NCBI RefSeq assembly: GCF_041902845.1
Contig: NZ_CP159486.1
Location: 1,860,001 to 1,924,000 of the forward strand
DNA length: 64,000 nt
Direction of reading: 5' to 3'
Source: Limibacterium fermenti
GTDB lineage: Bacteria > Bacteroidota > Bacteroidia > Bacteroidales > Dysgonomonadaceae
The notes under the pieces are model-generated. The model saw only the letters and a program-made list of their open reading frames with translations. It made no database searches and was not told the origin of the DNA. Each line of letters opens with the position of its first letter. The stretch's first letter is position 1. The position numbers and the translations under genes were made by a program. Below are positions 44,101-51,855 of the stretch, piece by piece.

Positions 44101-45691
44101 TTTGCAAATTATAGGCGTTGTAACCGACCGAATAGATGTTCTTCATCATTAAATCCCAAGTGTATGAAACGGGCGAAAGCGAGACGGGTTTCAGCAGCTT
44201 CAAAAACAACGCCCCGCTTTGTGAAGCGCCAGTGCCCGCCGAACCGTCGGTAATATCGCTCGAGAATTCGCCGACCTGATAGGCCTGTCCGTTATAGGTG
44301 AATTCGAACGCCACGGCAAGCACTTCATCCGCCTGCAACGCGCTACGGAGCGAAAGATAACCTAATTGCGGCTGATAGGTGTATTCGGATGGACTAAGCA
44401 GGCGCGCATTCTCGATCTTTTCATAATCTTGTCCTTGCACGATGGCGCCCGGAAAAACAGTGTTTGCCCGGCGGATATCGCGTACGGCGGAGTAGGTGGA
44501 AATAAGTTGGGCATAGAGGTTGTTGGCATCGTTGTAGGTAACGCCGGCGGAACCCTGCGCCGACCACATGGGGTTGTGGATGATGTCGTGTTCGCCCAAG
44601 TCGGCAAACGCAATGATATTCCGGGCTTGTTCGAAGTTCGATGTTTTATTGGTCACCCAAACTTCCATTTTGGTAATCGACACGGACGAACTGACGTAGG
44701 GTAATTTGCTCATTGCCCGGTCGAAGGCTTCGCGAAAATAATATCCGAGGAAAAAATGGCGGTTCTCGTCATATTCATCCGCGCGTAACTCAAATGGCGT
44801 CGTTTGAATGTTTCCGTTTGAATGAACGCGGCTTGACTCCGATTCTTGTTGTGAAAAGATCGTATTGACATGCAGTTTGCCGAATTGGAGGTCTGTTTTA
44901 ATCCCGAAGAGCGCCGCACCGCCGTTAATCAGCGAATTGGTGGTTGTCATACTCACATTGCCGGCCTCTATATTTTTAATAATTTCGTCTTCGTCTCCCT
45001 GATAAGCCAGTTTAATGCGTTTGGAATCGAAGTCGAAGCTCGCATCGGTATTATAATTCAACCCGAAATTGATCTTCTCTCCCAGTTTGGCATTGACATT
45101 CAATTGAATGTCTTGGTCGAAATTAAACGTATTCCGCTTCCGTGCGCGTTCCGGCAGGGTAGGGTTGTTCGTCACCGAACGCTTTAATCCGGAGGAAACT
45201 TCCACCGACCCTTGCGTCGTGATTTGCAGTCCGCCCCGACCGAAAATATCTTCCAACACGCCGGTGTTCAGGCGCATGTTGGAAAGCGAAAACGGCTGCT
45301 TTTGTTCCCGGGCCGAAGAGTCGGCGGTAAACGCGTTCAACGTCCTGAAATACGACGTTTGTGTTTGGGAAGCCCGGTACTTCATGTATTCTTGGGGCGT
45401 CATATAAAAAGGTTTACCGATAACGGTTTCGCCGATCTTGTTCTGAAAAATATAGCGGTCGGTTTTTGCGTCGTAAACGATTTCGGTGCGGATATTCGAG
45501 GGAGTCTGGAGGTCTACGGGCGATTGTTTATCGAGATCGGAACGCTGTTGAAGAAGCGTTTTTTGCACCGGATAGCGGTTTTGCAAGCTGTCTGCGACCC
45601 TTTCCGGTTCCGTCGTTTGGGCATATACCGATCCCTTTCCGCTGCATACGAGCAGAAAAAGCAGAAAGAGTATGTTTTTTTTCAAATGCAC
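38174..45691 (-). CDS. sprA: SprA/Sov, outer-membrane translocon of the type IX secretion system
   Basis: 2505 residues, the normal giant size. Signal peptide HLKKNILFLLFLLVCSGKG at the start, then repeated SprA blocks: QTPSNIRTEIVYDAKTDRYI, FNFDQDIQLNVNAKLGEKI, NFGLNYNTDASFDFDSKRIKL in parts, GNISIHTANSVL-like stretches, and many beta-strand repeats to the C-terminal NLNQ. SprA is the 36-strand barrel through which folded cargo proteins leave the periplasm in Bacteroidota. It follows ruvA, a neighbourhood seen in other Bacteroidota. Heptamer repeats lie in its upstream spacer. The gene is intact. Confidence 0.97.
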   Translation of the reverse strand: MHLKKNILFLLFLLVCSGKGSVYAQTTEPERVADSLQNRYPVQKTLLQQRSDLDKQSPVDLQTPSNIRTEIVYDAKTDRYIFQNKIGETVIGKPFYMTPQEYMKYRASQTQTSYFRTLNAFTADSSAREQKQPFSLSNMRLNTGVLEDIFGRGGLQITTQGSVEVSSGLKRSVTNNPTLPERARKRNTFNFDQDIQLNVNAKLGEKINFGLNYNTDASFDFDSKRIKLAYQGDEDEIIKNIEAGNVSMTTTNSLINGGAALFGIKTDLQFGKLHVNTIFSQQESESSRVHSNGNIQTTPFELRADEYDENRHFFLGYYFREAFDRAMSKLPYVSSSVSITKMEVWVTNKTSNFEQARNIIAFADLGEHDIIHNPMWSAQGSAGVTYNDANNLYAQLISTYSAVRDIRRANTVFPGAIVQGQDYEKIENARLLSPSEYTYQPQLGYLSLRSALQADEVLAVAFEFTYNGQAYQVGEFSSDITDGSAGTGASQSGALFLKLLKPVSLSPVSYTWDLMMKNIYSVGYNAYNLQSAGFKMNITYQSDTTGVYLNYIPEGNIRNELLLRVMNLDRLNSKNDPYPDGIFDFLDGYTVSAQNGRIIFPVVEPFGSHLRRKIADDALADKYVYQELYDSTLTVARQLSEKNKFRISGEYRGTSGSGISLNATNVTPGSVRVTAAGVTLTEGSDYTVDYMTGTVNILNQSLLDAGTPISVSLENQAMASMQRKTMMGINLLYDYSKNLSIGGTLMHFYEKPLTTKTVLGDESVKNTLWGLNASYKKESYLLTNLLDLLPFVNATAPSHISANAEFAHMIPGHYRNKYTGGYSYLDDFETSTSGIDLRSPYAWTLAATPYNNTSTGLFPEAALSNNIEYTKNRALMSWFYIDGLFTQRNSSRTPAHIKNDDEQLSNHLVREVYEREIYPNKDPIYGQASTIPVLNISYYPNERGPYNLDTEVDSDGHLLNAYRRWGGITRKIDTRDFEAANIEYIEFWLMDPFVNDTLQTAQGGDLYFNLGEISEDVLKDGRKFFENGLPVDGDTAAIGYSVWGKYPERQSTVYAFDQSQGMNSRRIQDVGLNGLSTEEEKTYPTYASYLETYRSRLSGDAIARLQEDAHSPLNDPAGDNFRHYRGPEQDRQQLSILERYKYFNGTEGNSLAPEEDAGYSTASRTTPDVEDIDNDNTMNESESYYQYKVKLRPGEMVVGSNFIVDKRSVSVALRNGQSSTVNWYQFKVPIKEYETRVGNIRGFNNIRFMRMFLTGFEDPVFLRFATLELVRSEWRTYTQDLASGGAVSGTGSLELSTVNIEENGDRTPVNYVLPPGVTRITDPSQPQLRQENEQSISLKIRDLDAGDSRAVYKSALYDLRRYKRLQLFVHAEELEEDPETLEDGELTVFLRLGSDYRNNYYEYEIPLDITPEGRYNGNVTADREKVWMPGNLFDFPLKALTNLKLERNTQKNLGNGVNYLTPYTAQDPDKPDNTMTIVGNPSLAEVKVMMIGVRNRTDKNKSGEVWVNELRLSEFDEDGGWAAQGNVNLSLSDIGAVNISGRKETAGFGALDQSLLERRNDDYASIDFALNLELGRFFPEKAKVTAPFYYSYSSQTNTPKYDPLNQDILLSESFNGTNSRTEKDSIINFAMTRTTTKSLSLSNVKVDIKSKTPMPYDPANFSFGYSYNENKHQDPETEYATTQDFRLQASYAYTPFVKPWEPFKHLESKSGWLKLIKSLNLNYLPNTLQASSYIVRNYSETQLRDLNAYLAGMTETQTQYLSFSQNFEWNRNFSIAWDLTRNLKTSFRSGTIAEIEEPYLQVNKKINRNDYEIWKDSVTQSIQNLGKPLSHEQTADVTYTLPFAQIPILDWIHSSAAYNSRYRWERGAYIEDVTIGNYLQNELSLTLNNRFNLVSFYNKIPFLQQTNRYFDGDAGTPKALDAAPEPEERTATQTVRLQTDSNTIVTHNLNSKNLRITARRNGKQYVLRHKKLDNNRIALLNRDTVDVDVVVRTITLPPREPAGFDIARYAARGLMMLRSLNVNIAYKTRTDLPGFNPMIGDFFGQSNSAGTMIPGLGFAFGLEGGGQYIEKALHNDWLVINPENISPAVYNVTTNVRMDAVIEPFRGLKIDLNALYEDNRRTEFQYMVEGQPQLQGGSFAMTTVSLASAFKGSSTANNYRSATFDAFLSNKDIISARWRNRYTGSTYPNAGFIAQTGLGGQSFDPSVADINPNSADVLIPAFLAAYTGKNPNNVGLTAFPDITSLLPNWNISFNPLSTFLPLRDLFQSLVFTHKYISQYRVGAYTSFLSRVSSADGSGLGYVRDVLTGLPVPSSPYDISSVNLIESFSPLIEARGVFNNNLSLNLRWNKTRTVNLNIASYQIVETSDNDWVFGLGYRIPDFNRVLGINLRENNRRRTPRRRRTDTEASNTASNTASTFSNDLNIRFDVSHKTTHALIRKIEDGFSQATSGLRTTTIQFSADYDLSRALTLRAFFDKAINTPLISSTSYPTSETDAGLSLRFNLNQ

Positions 45692-45779
45692 GAATCGTTA
45701 GTCTACGGCTTCCGGTCGCCAGTCTACGGTCTAAAAGTCTAAAGTCGAATATCTCAAGTCTAAGGTCGTCAGTCATTAC

Positions 45780-45835
45780 CTCATCCCTCATCCCTCATCC
45801 CTCATCCCTCATACTTCATACCTCATACCTCACAT
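45780..45835. repeat. CTCATCC heptamer tandem repeat upstream of sprA
   Basis: Four CTCATCC units, then CTCATAC, TTCATAC, CTCATAC variants, all in 7-base register, between ruvA and the sprA start. The flanking part (45700-45779) is a looser run of AGTCTA-type words. On the sprA strand it reads GGATGAG repeats. Confidence 0.85.
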
Positions 45836-45842
45836 CCCCGGT

Positions 45843-46433
45843 TTACAATCGCTTCAAGGCGTCTTTGATGATGGCTTCGACCGGCAAAGAAGGAGCCGTT
45901 TTCACAATCTTGGCCACCACTTTTTGCGAAGCTTGTTGCGAGAAACCCAACATAACCAAAGCCGATACGGCTTCACGTCCTGTTTCCGGTAGCGAAGCAT
46001 GCGTCGGCAATTGAAGGGCGCCGGCTTCATCCGTCAATTTGATCTTGTCTTTTAAATCCAAAATAATGCGTTGGGCGGTTTTAGCTCCTATTCCTTTAAC
46101 GGATTGCACCACCGCCACATTTTCGGTACCGATGGCCGCTTCCAGTTCCTTGGCGCTCATAGAGGAGAGAATCATGCGCGCCGTACTCGGCCCTACGCCC
46201 GATACGCTGATGAGTTGCAGAAATAATGCCCGCTCATGGATATCGGAAAATCCGAAAAGCACATGCGCGTCTTCGCGAATGGATTCGTACACATATATTT
46301 TTGCCGCAGTCGCGCCGTTTAAAGCGCTGTAGGTGTTTAGCGAGATGGACGCGATATACCCCACGCCGGCACATTCTACCGTAATGGAAGCGGGCGTTAA
46401 CTCTGCAATTTCGCCTTTAATATAATCGATCAT
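45843..46433 (-). CDS. ruvA: Holliday-junction branch-migration protein RuvA
   Basis: 196 residues, normal length. N-terminal OB domain (MIDYIKGEIAELTPASI, ECAGVGYIASISL), tandem helix-hairpin-helix motifs (LISVSGVGPSTARMIL; VQSVKGIGAKTAQRIILDLKDK) and a C-terminal RuvB-contacting domain (REAVSALVMLGFSQQASQKVV). RuvA tetramers bind Holliday junctions and load RuvB. ruvB is not adjacent. sprA follows after a 151-base spacer full of short repeats. Confidence 0.96.
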   Translation of the reverse strand: MIDYIKGEIAELTPASITVECAGVGYIASISLNTYSALNGATAAKIYVYESIREDAHVLFGFSDIHERALFLQLISVSGVGPSTARMILSSMSAKELEAAIGTENVAVVQSVKGIGAKTAQRIILDLKDKIKLTDEAGALQLPTHASLPETGREAVSALVMLGFSQQASQKVVAKIVKTAPSLPVEAIIKDALKRL

Positions 46434-46516
46434 ATTCTAAAAAATAATACTATTTACTGGTCTCGTAGTTATAACGCAGAATTTGCCAAAAACGTATATC
46501 GAATGCGGATACTTTG

Positions 46517-47731
46517 CTACATCGGATGTCCTTTTGCCAATCCGCCTTCACCCGTTTCTTTATAAAGGGAAGGAATATCGTGTCCGGTTTCTTTCATCAC
46601 ATTAACCACCCGGTCGAACGATACGCGATGCGTGCCGTCGGTAAAAGAAGAATATAAGTTGGCATCGAGGGCGCGTGCGGCAGCATAGGCATTTCGCTCG
46701 ATACAGGGTATTTGTACCAATCCGCACACCGGATCACACGTCATGCCCAAGTGATGTTCAAGCCCCATTTCGGCCGCATATTCTATCTGGGCCGGACTGC
46801 CTCCGAACAATTGGCTGGCGGCTGCGGCGGCCATCGCACAAGCCACACCTACCTCTCCCTGGCAACCGACTTCCGCACCCGATATGGAAGCATTCTTCTT
46901 CACCGTGTTTCCGAATAAGCCGGCGGTGGCTAAGGCGCGCAAGATACGTTTTTTGCTGAAGCTCCGTATATCTTCCAAATGGTATAGTACGCTGGGGACA
47001 ACTCCGCAAGAACCGCAAGTGGGAGCCGTAACAATTTTGCCGCCTGCCGCATTTTCTTCCGAAACGGCCAAGGCATAGGAAAAGACCAATCCCCGCGATT
47101 GCAACGACGCTTTGTACCCTTTCGCGCGTATGTAATAACTGGCGGCCTTTCGTTGTAATTTAAGGGGTCCCGGTAGGATGCCTTCATTCTCCAATCCACG
47201 TTGAACAGCCTCTTGCATCACCGTCCATACTTCTTCCAGATAATCCCAGATATCCGAACTTTCGTATTCTTCCACATACTCCCAATAGGTTTTGCCCCTT
47301 TGTTCGCACCAATTCAGAATGTCGGTGATATTGCCTTTCGGATAGATCTTTTGGCCTTCAGCGCCTGAAAGCGATATGATTTTCTTTCCATCCGACAACG
47401 TTCCCCCTCCTACGCTATATACCGTCCACGAATCGGAGACTTTGCCTTTGGTGTCGTAGGCTTCGAATTTGAGGGCATTCGGATGATACGGCAAGAACTT
47501 TTTCGGCTGCCATTCTATTTTGGTGCGGGCTGCCGGTTCGAGCACGTCCAAAATAGCGACATCCGTAAGATGCCCTTTTCCGGTAGCGGCAAGGCTCCCG
47601 AAAAGCGTAACGTGATATTTCGTTGCATCCGGAGTACGACTCCGGAATAATTCGGCAGCCCTTTTCGGACCCATTGTGTGGCTGCTCGAAGGCCCGTTGC
47701 CTATGCGATAAATTTCTTTGATTGATTCCAT
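46517..47731 (-). CDS. sdaA: L-serine dehydratase (single-chain, iron-sulfur type)
   Basis: 404 residues, beta domain first (IKEIYRIGNGPSSSHTMGPKRA), alpha domain second. The iron-sulfur Cys ligands can be recognised in TAPTCGSCGVVPSVL, in GMTCDPVCGLVQIPCIERN. It deaminates L-serine to pyruvate and ammonia with a catalytic [4Fe-4S] cluster, cytoplasmic, oxygen-sensitive. Length is typical of the fused form. It has its own promoter at 47769. Confidence 0.95.
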   Translation of the reverse strand: MESIKEIYRIGNGPSSSHTMGPKRAAELFRSRTPDATKYHVTLFGSLAATGKGHLTDVAILDVLEPAARTKIEWQPKKFLPYHPNALKFEAYDTKGKVSDSWTVYSVGGGTLSDGKKIISLSGAEGQKIYPKGNITDILNWCEQRGKTYWEYVEEYESSDIWDYLEEVWTVMQEAVQRGLENEGILPGPLKLQRKAASYYIRAKGYKASLQSRGLVFSYALAVSEENAAGGKIVTAPTCGSCGVVPSVLYHLEDIRSFSKKRILRALATAGLFGNTVKKNASISGAEVGCQGEVGVACAMAAAAASQLFGGSPAQIEYAAEMGLEHHLGMTCDPVCGLVQIPCIERNAYAAARALDANLYSSFTDGTHRVSFDRVVNVMKETGHDIPSLYKETGEGGLAKGHPM

Positions 47732-47768
47732 ATTGAAGTGCTAAGACGTATGATTGTTATTGGTTTCA

Positions 47769-47800
47769 CAAAGATAACCCTTAAATCGATAATGGACAAT
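47769..47800 (-). promoter_or_regulatory. Promoter of the serine dehydratase gene
   Basis: Read on the minus strand: ATTG (47797-47800), 20 bases, TATCTTTG (47769-47776). A near-perfect Bacteroidota promoter; start expected near 47763, about 30 bases before the ATG. Confidence 0.75.
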
Positions 47801-47804
47801 GGAA

Positions 47805-47888
47805 TTCATCATTCATCGTTCATCGTTCATTATTCATAATTCATAGTTTATAGTTCATCGTTCATAATTTATAGTTTATAGTTTTACA
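47805..47888. repeat. TTCATNN heptamer array between divergent promoters
   Basis: Twelve consecutive 7-base units from 47805 (TTCATCA, TTCATCG twice, TTCATTA, TTCATAA, TTCATAG, TTTATAG and so on), all in register, fill the gap between the serine dehydratase and thioesterase promoters. Its last units overlap the thioesterase -33 region. Confidence 0.9.
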
Positions 47889-47905
47889 TTATTTCCGTAT
47901 TTTTG
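47875..47905 (+). promoter_or_regulatory. Promoter of the acyl-ACP thioesterase gene
   Basis: TATTTTTG (47898-47905) with TTTA (47875-47878) 19 bases upstream as a one-mismatch -33 element. The ATG is at 47923, so the leader is about 12 bases. Confidence 0.6.
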
Positions 47906-47922
47906 CACCCAAATTTGCATAA

Positions 47923-48657
47923 ATGAAAACGACAGGAACTTATTCTTATCATATTGGCGCACAAGATATCGATTTTAGAAAGCAGGTATCATTGCCGTCT
48001 CTGACAACTATTATTCTGACCACGGCGGGACGAAATGCCGATGAAAATGGTTTCGGACTGCTTCATCTCTTGGAGCAAAACTACACTTGGGTATTATTGC
48101 GATTGACTGTGGAAATGAAGCGGATTCCCCATGAGAATGACGAGATTTCGGTGGAGACCTGGATCGACTCGGTCGGCACGGCTTTTACAAACCGTAACTT
48201 CGTCTTTACCGATCAATCGGGCGAGATCATCGGTTACGCTGCTTCTTCATGGGCGATCATTCATATGGAAACGCGCCAAAGCGTGCTGCTCGATACGTTG
48301 ACGGGACTTTCCGATTTCATTGTTCCCAAATCGATTCCTATCGCTACGCCGGCACGTATTCCCAATGTCAAAGGCGACGTCGCCAACACGTTCCGAGTAC
48401 AATACAGCGATTTGGATATTAACAGGCACGCTAACAGTTTGCACTATATCGAATGGATATCGGATTGTTTTTCATTAGACTTTTATCTTTCCCATACCTT
48501 GAAACATTTTGAGATTAACTTCCTCCGCGAACTTACCTTCGGAGACGAGGGGGAAGTGCATTGCCAGATGAAGGAAGACGGCGATTATTATTTCCAACTG
48601 GTAGCGCAACGGCAAGGGATTGCCTGCCGTGCGCGTTTGTTGTTCGAGCCGCAATAA
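47923..48657 (+). CDS. Acyl-ACP thioesterase
   Basis: 244 residues with two hotdog halves as in FatA/FatB-like enzymes. First half: TYSYHIGAQDIDFRKQVSL, LLHLLEQNYTWVLLRLTVEM. Second half carries the catalytic region SDLDINRHANSLHYIEWISD (D, N and H as usual). It releases free fatty acids from acyl-ACP, used by Bacteroidota to control acyl chains or feed lipid synthesis. Its TAA stop at 48655-48657 abuts the stop of the convergent kinase-like gene with no base between. Confidence 0.88.
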   Translation: MKTTGTYSYHIGAQDIDFRKQVSLPSLTTIILTTAGRNADENGFGLLHLLEQNYTWVLLRLTVEMKRIPHENDEISVETWIDSVGTAFTNRNFVFTDQSGEIIGYAASSWAIIHMETRQSVLLDTLTGLSDFIVPKSIPIATPARIPNVKGDVANTFRVQYSDLDINRHANSLHYIEWISDCFSLDFYLSHTLKHFEINFLRELTFGDEGEVHCQMKEDGDYYFQLVAQRQGIACRARLLFEPQ

Positions 48658-49518
48658 TCAAAGGCTTCCCGTAGAACTTTCGGGAGTGCTGTGATGACGC
48701 GACTTAAAGCCTAAAAGATGCCGTAATTTTTTGACCTTTTGTTTGAAGCGGTAAAACAGGGCCAACGCATCGCGGTAAAACAACATCTTTGAGACCGTTC
48801 CGATGTCGCTCGTTTGCGAGGCTTCGGCATAGGCGGCTCCTACAATGGCATATCTATCCGCCGGAAGAATCATGCGCCGCATGCTTTTCATCGATTTCCG
48901 TCGGGAGTATTTGCCGAAATGCATCCGGTTATTGTCAATGAGACAAAAATCATAATCGGGTGCAGAATTCATGACAAGGATATTTCCCATGTTGTAATCG
49001 TTGTGATAGACTCCACATAAATGAAGCCGGTAGGTGAAACGGCCCAATGCCCTGAAGAGCGCTTCCGATTCGGCTATCGGTCGTGCGATAAAATCCGATA
49101 ACGGCGGATAGTTTACATACAAACAGATAAAATAGCTCTTTTGTAAAATACGATGTTTGAAACAATCGATAAAAGCTACCGGCATCGGCGTTTCTATGCC
49201 GCGGTTTGTTAAGGCAAAAGCATGTTCATACGCTCTTTGCGCTTTTGACTTTCTTAGGGTGCCATACAACAGGCGGTTGACGTCGGTCAGGCGGTTATAC
49301 GATTTGATGCTAAGACGGATGCCGTCGATTTCCACCACGCTGACATCGTTGCGCCCCGAGTAAATCGTTTTGCCCGGTAAGGATTTGCTGTCCGGCAAAG
49401 AGGCGACAAAATCCGATAATGCATCAAAAGAAGGGTTGATCGCTTTCTGTATCCGGAATTTACTTTTGCCGTACTGTTTTTGAACGGATTCTTCTTTACT
49501 GTATAATTTCTTTTTCAT
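48658..49518 (-). CDS. LPS-kinase-like (Kdo/InaA/WaaP family) protein
   Basis: 286 residues. Kinase-like fold with the catalytic loop HLCGVYHNDYNMGNILVM, the HxDxxxxNIL pattern (His-Asn-Asp-Tyr-Asn), and YDFCLIDNNRMHF, where LIDNNR carries the metal-binding Asp. The nucleotide-binding lobe shows RLSIKSYNR with the likely ATP-binding Lys. Members phosphorylate Kdo or heptose in the LPS core. It follows the last ABC permease after 31 bases and may be the final gene of the exporter operon. Confidence 0.78.
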   Translation of the reverse strand: MKKKLYSKEESVQKQYGKSKFRIQKAINPSFDALSDFVASLPDSKSLPGKTIYSGRNDVSVVEIDGIRLSIKSYNRLTDVNRLLYGTLRKSKAQRAYEHAFALTNRGIETPMPVAFIDCFKHRILQKSYFICLYVNYPPLSDFIARPIAESEALFRALGRFTYRLHLCGVYHNDYNMGNILVMNSAPDYDFCLIDNNRMHFGKYSRRKSMKSMRRMILPADRYAIVGAAYAEASQTSDIGTVSKMLFYRDALALFYRFKQKVKKLRHLLGFKSRHHSTPESSTGSL

Positions 49519-49549
49519 TTGTAAAACACGTATTTTCTTGTTACCATTG

Positions 49550-50677
49550 TTATGTTCTCTTCTTATAACTGATGACAGCCCATAGATTCAGGATTATCCC
49601 GAAAATAAGTATAATGCCCGTGGACTGGGCGATGTCGGCAAACCGGCTTCCGTTTAGATAAAGCAAACGCAGAACCTGTACAAAGTAAGTGAGCGGATTG
49701 CAGTAAGCGATAATCTGCGCCCAATAGGGCATACTCGATACAGGGGTGAACATTCCGCTAAGCAGATAGATGATCAGAATGAAAAACATAATGAGAAAAC
49801 TGGCTTGCTGGGTCGTTTCGGAATAGTTAGACACCACAATGCCCAATCCGGAAATCGATACGATATACACAAAACTTAACAGATATACCAGCAGAATATT
49901 CCCTTGCGGAACCATACCGTAAATGCTCCATGTGCATATAATGGCGATAGTCTCCACAATAATACCGATAATCCAATAGGGAATGAGTTTTGCCAGAATA
50001 AACGAGAATTTCTGTACCGGCGTCACATTGATTTGCTGTATGGTGCCTTGTTCTTTCTCCCCGACAATGTTGATGGCGGGTAAGATGCCGCAAATAAGCG
50101 TCAGCAGGATGACCATAAAAGCAGGAATCATATAATATTTATATTCCAGTCGTTCGTTAAACTTATACCGGCTCTGTATATGGATCACCGGCAGGGATGC
50201 TTGTGGAAACAAAGCGAGAGCGGCTACCTGTCCGGCACGCAGTTCGCTCGAAAAATCATTAACGACCTGCATAAGGTAGTTATTGGCGAGCATGCCGCGA
50301 GTTCCGTCTACGGCATTGGCCGATAGCATGACCGATGACGAACGGGTTTTGATGAGGTCACGGTCAAAAGCGGGTGGTATTTGCAGGATAATGTCGCAAT
50401 CGGCGGTTTCAATACCCCGGTAAGCGGTAGTGTAATCGGGTAGGGTGGCATTGATGCGGAAATACTTTGAAGCATCGATTTTTTGTATCAACCGCTGCGA
50501 ATAGGTGCCTTGCGACTCGTCTACCACGTTGACGCGGATATCCTTCACTTCATAGTCGATGGCCCAGGGGAAAATCCACATCGTCATGACGGGAAACAGC
50601 AATATCAGTCCCATGACCATTTTGCTCCGCAGAATCTGTTTGAATTCTTTTTCTATCAAAAACTTCAACGTCTTCAT
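49550..50677 (-). CDS. ABC-2 type permease (YbhR/YbhS-like), second
   Basis: 375 residues: N-terminal cytoplasmic helix (FLIEKEFKQILRSKMVMGLI) leading into TM1, a large extracytoplasmic domain (residues 45-175), then five TM helices from about 185. Contains EKEQGTIQQINVTPV, the ExExGT pattern of ABC-2 permeases. Its start overlaps the previous permease by 4 bases. It works with the other permease, two ATPases, a HlyD-type adaptor and TolC as a drug/lipid exporter of the YbhGFSR type. Confidence 0.9.
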   Translation of the reverse strand: MKTLKFLIEKEFKQILRSKMVMGLILLFPVMTMWIFPWAIDYEVKDIRVNVVDESQGTYSQRLIQKIDASKYFRINATLPDYTTAYRGIETADCDIILQIPPAFDRDLIKTRSSSVMLSANAVDGTRGMLANNYLMQVVNDFSSELRAGQVAALALFPQASLPVIHIQSRYKFNERLEYKYYMIPAFMVILLTLICGILPAINIVGEKEQGTIQQINVTPVQKFSFILAKLIPYWIIGIIVETIAIICTWSIYGMVPQGNILLVYLLSFVYIVSISGLGIVVSNYSETTQQASFLIMFFILIIYLLSGMFTPVSSMPYWAQIIAYCNPLTYFVQVLRLLYLNGSRFADIAQSTGIILIFGIILNLWAVISYKKRT

Positions 50678-51780
50678 GCCAATCGTTTTTTAGTGTTCAG
50701 GATACTTAAGACTGCTAAGAATACGGTCATTCCTAATAGAATTCCGATTTCGGGCAACACCGTCATGATTCCCTGTCCTTCTATCATGATCTTGCGTACA
50801 GCCGTGATGAACCATCGGGCCGGGACGAAATAAGAGCTCCATTGCAATACCAACGGCATATTGCCTATCGGGAAGATCATCCCCGATAGGACAAGAGTCG
50901 GCATCATCAATCCGATGCCCGACACGAGTACGGCATCCAACTGCTTTTTTACCAGGGTGGAGATCAACAGTCCCAATGTAAGGGATAATAAGATGTAAAG
51001 GAGGCACACAAATAACAACAAGAGAAAATTTCCCCGAATAGGGACATTCAGCACGAAGAACGACAGCAACAAAATAGACGCGACGTTGATGGCTGACAGT
51101 ACGGTGTAAGGAATGGTTTTCGCCATCAGCACCGTGACCGGTTTTAAGGGCGATGCCAACAGAACCTCCATGGTGCCCTGCTCCTGTTCGCGAACGATGG
51201 AAACCGACGTCATCATCGTACAGATAATCATTAGAATTAAACCCATGATTCCCGGCACGAACAAGTACGCCGATTCCATTTGGGGGTTGTACAGCATTCG
51301 CGTCTCGGGGTTTATGTGAAAAGGAATCGTTTGCAGTTGCATCATTTCCTGCTGATAGCCGGCCAGGATTCCCGTGACATAGTTGGTGGCAACCGTGCCG
51401 CGGTTCGGGTCGGAGGCATCGGCGATAAACTGAATCTGCGCCTCTCCCGAATGAACGATATTCCGATGAAATCCCGATTCATAAATTACCGCTAAATCAA
51501 TCGCACCCTGGCGCATGAGGTTATTGACCTCTTCCTCGGAATGTACCTGTCCAACCACATCGAAGTAAGGATTTGCTTCAATCCGGCGGGTTATTTGCGT
51601 GGTCGATTGGTCGGGCGACGGATCGAAAACGGCGGTGCGGATATGCGTCACCTCCATATTCATAGCGAAACCGAACAGCAACATTTGCACGATCGGCATT
51701 CCCAATATGATGAGGAGCGTACGCTTATCGCGGAAGATATGATAAAACTCTTTTTGTACAAATGCGTTAAATTGACTCAT
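50674..51780 (-). CDS. ABC-2 type permease (YbhR/YbhS-like), first
   Basis: 368 residues with the same layout as its neighbour: FVQKEFYHIFRDKRTLLIIL start, TM1, a long extracytoplasmic part, and REQEQGTMEVLLASPLKP just before the C-terminal TM cluster. It likely forms a heterodimer with the second permease. An array of heptamer repeats separates it from the ATPase gene upstream. Confidence 0.9.
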   Translation of the reverse strand: MSQFNAFVQKEFYHIFRDKRTLLIILGMPIVQMLLFGFAMNMEVTHIRTAVFDPSPDQSTTQITRRIEANPYFDVVGQVHSEEEVNNLMRQGAIDLAVIYESGFHRNIVHSGEAQIQFIADASDPNRGTVATNYVTGILAGYQQEMMQLQTIPFHINPETRMLYNPQMESAYLFVPGIMGLILMIICTMMTSVSIVREQEQGTMEVLLASPLKPVTVLMAKTIPYTVLSAINVASILLLSFFVLNVPIRGNFLLLLFVCLLYILLSLTLGLLISTLVKKQLDAVLVSGIGLMMPTLVLSGMIFPIGNMPLVLQWSSYFVPARWFITAVRKIMIEGQGIMTVLPEIGILLGMTVFLAVLSILNTKKRLA

Positions 51781-51785
51781 ATTAA

Positions 51786-51855
51786 TTCATAATTGACAAT
51801 TCATAGTTCATAATTCATAGTTCATAATTCTGCATTGTGCATTGTCCATTGTCAA
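51786..51855. repeat. TTCATNN / TTGTNNA heptamer array in the exporter operon
   Basis: Ten 7-base units in register: TTCATAA, TTGACAA, TTCATAG, TTCATAA, TTCATAG, TTCATAA, TTCTGCA, TTGTGCA, TTGTCCA, TTGTCAA. The array is the whole spacer between the ATPase and permease genes and just enters the ATPase stop. Confidence 0.9.

Noticed and set aside
38325..45742. Many plus-strand open frames opposite sprA
   Set aside because: They are shadows of the long high-complexity coding strand; none shows a family match or start signal.
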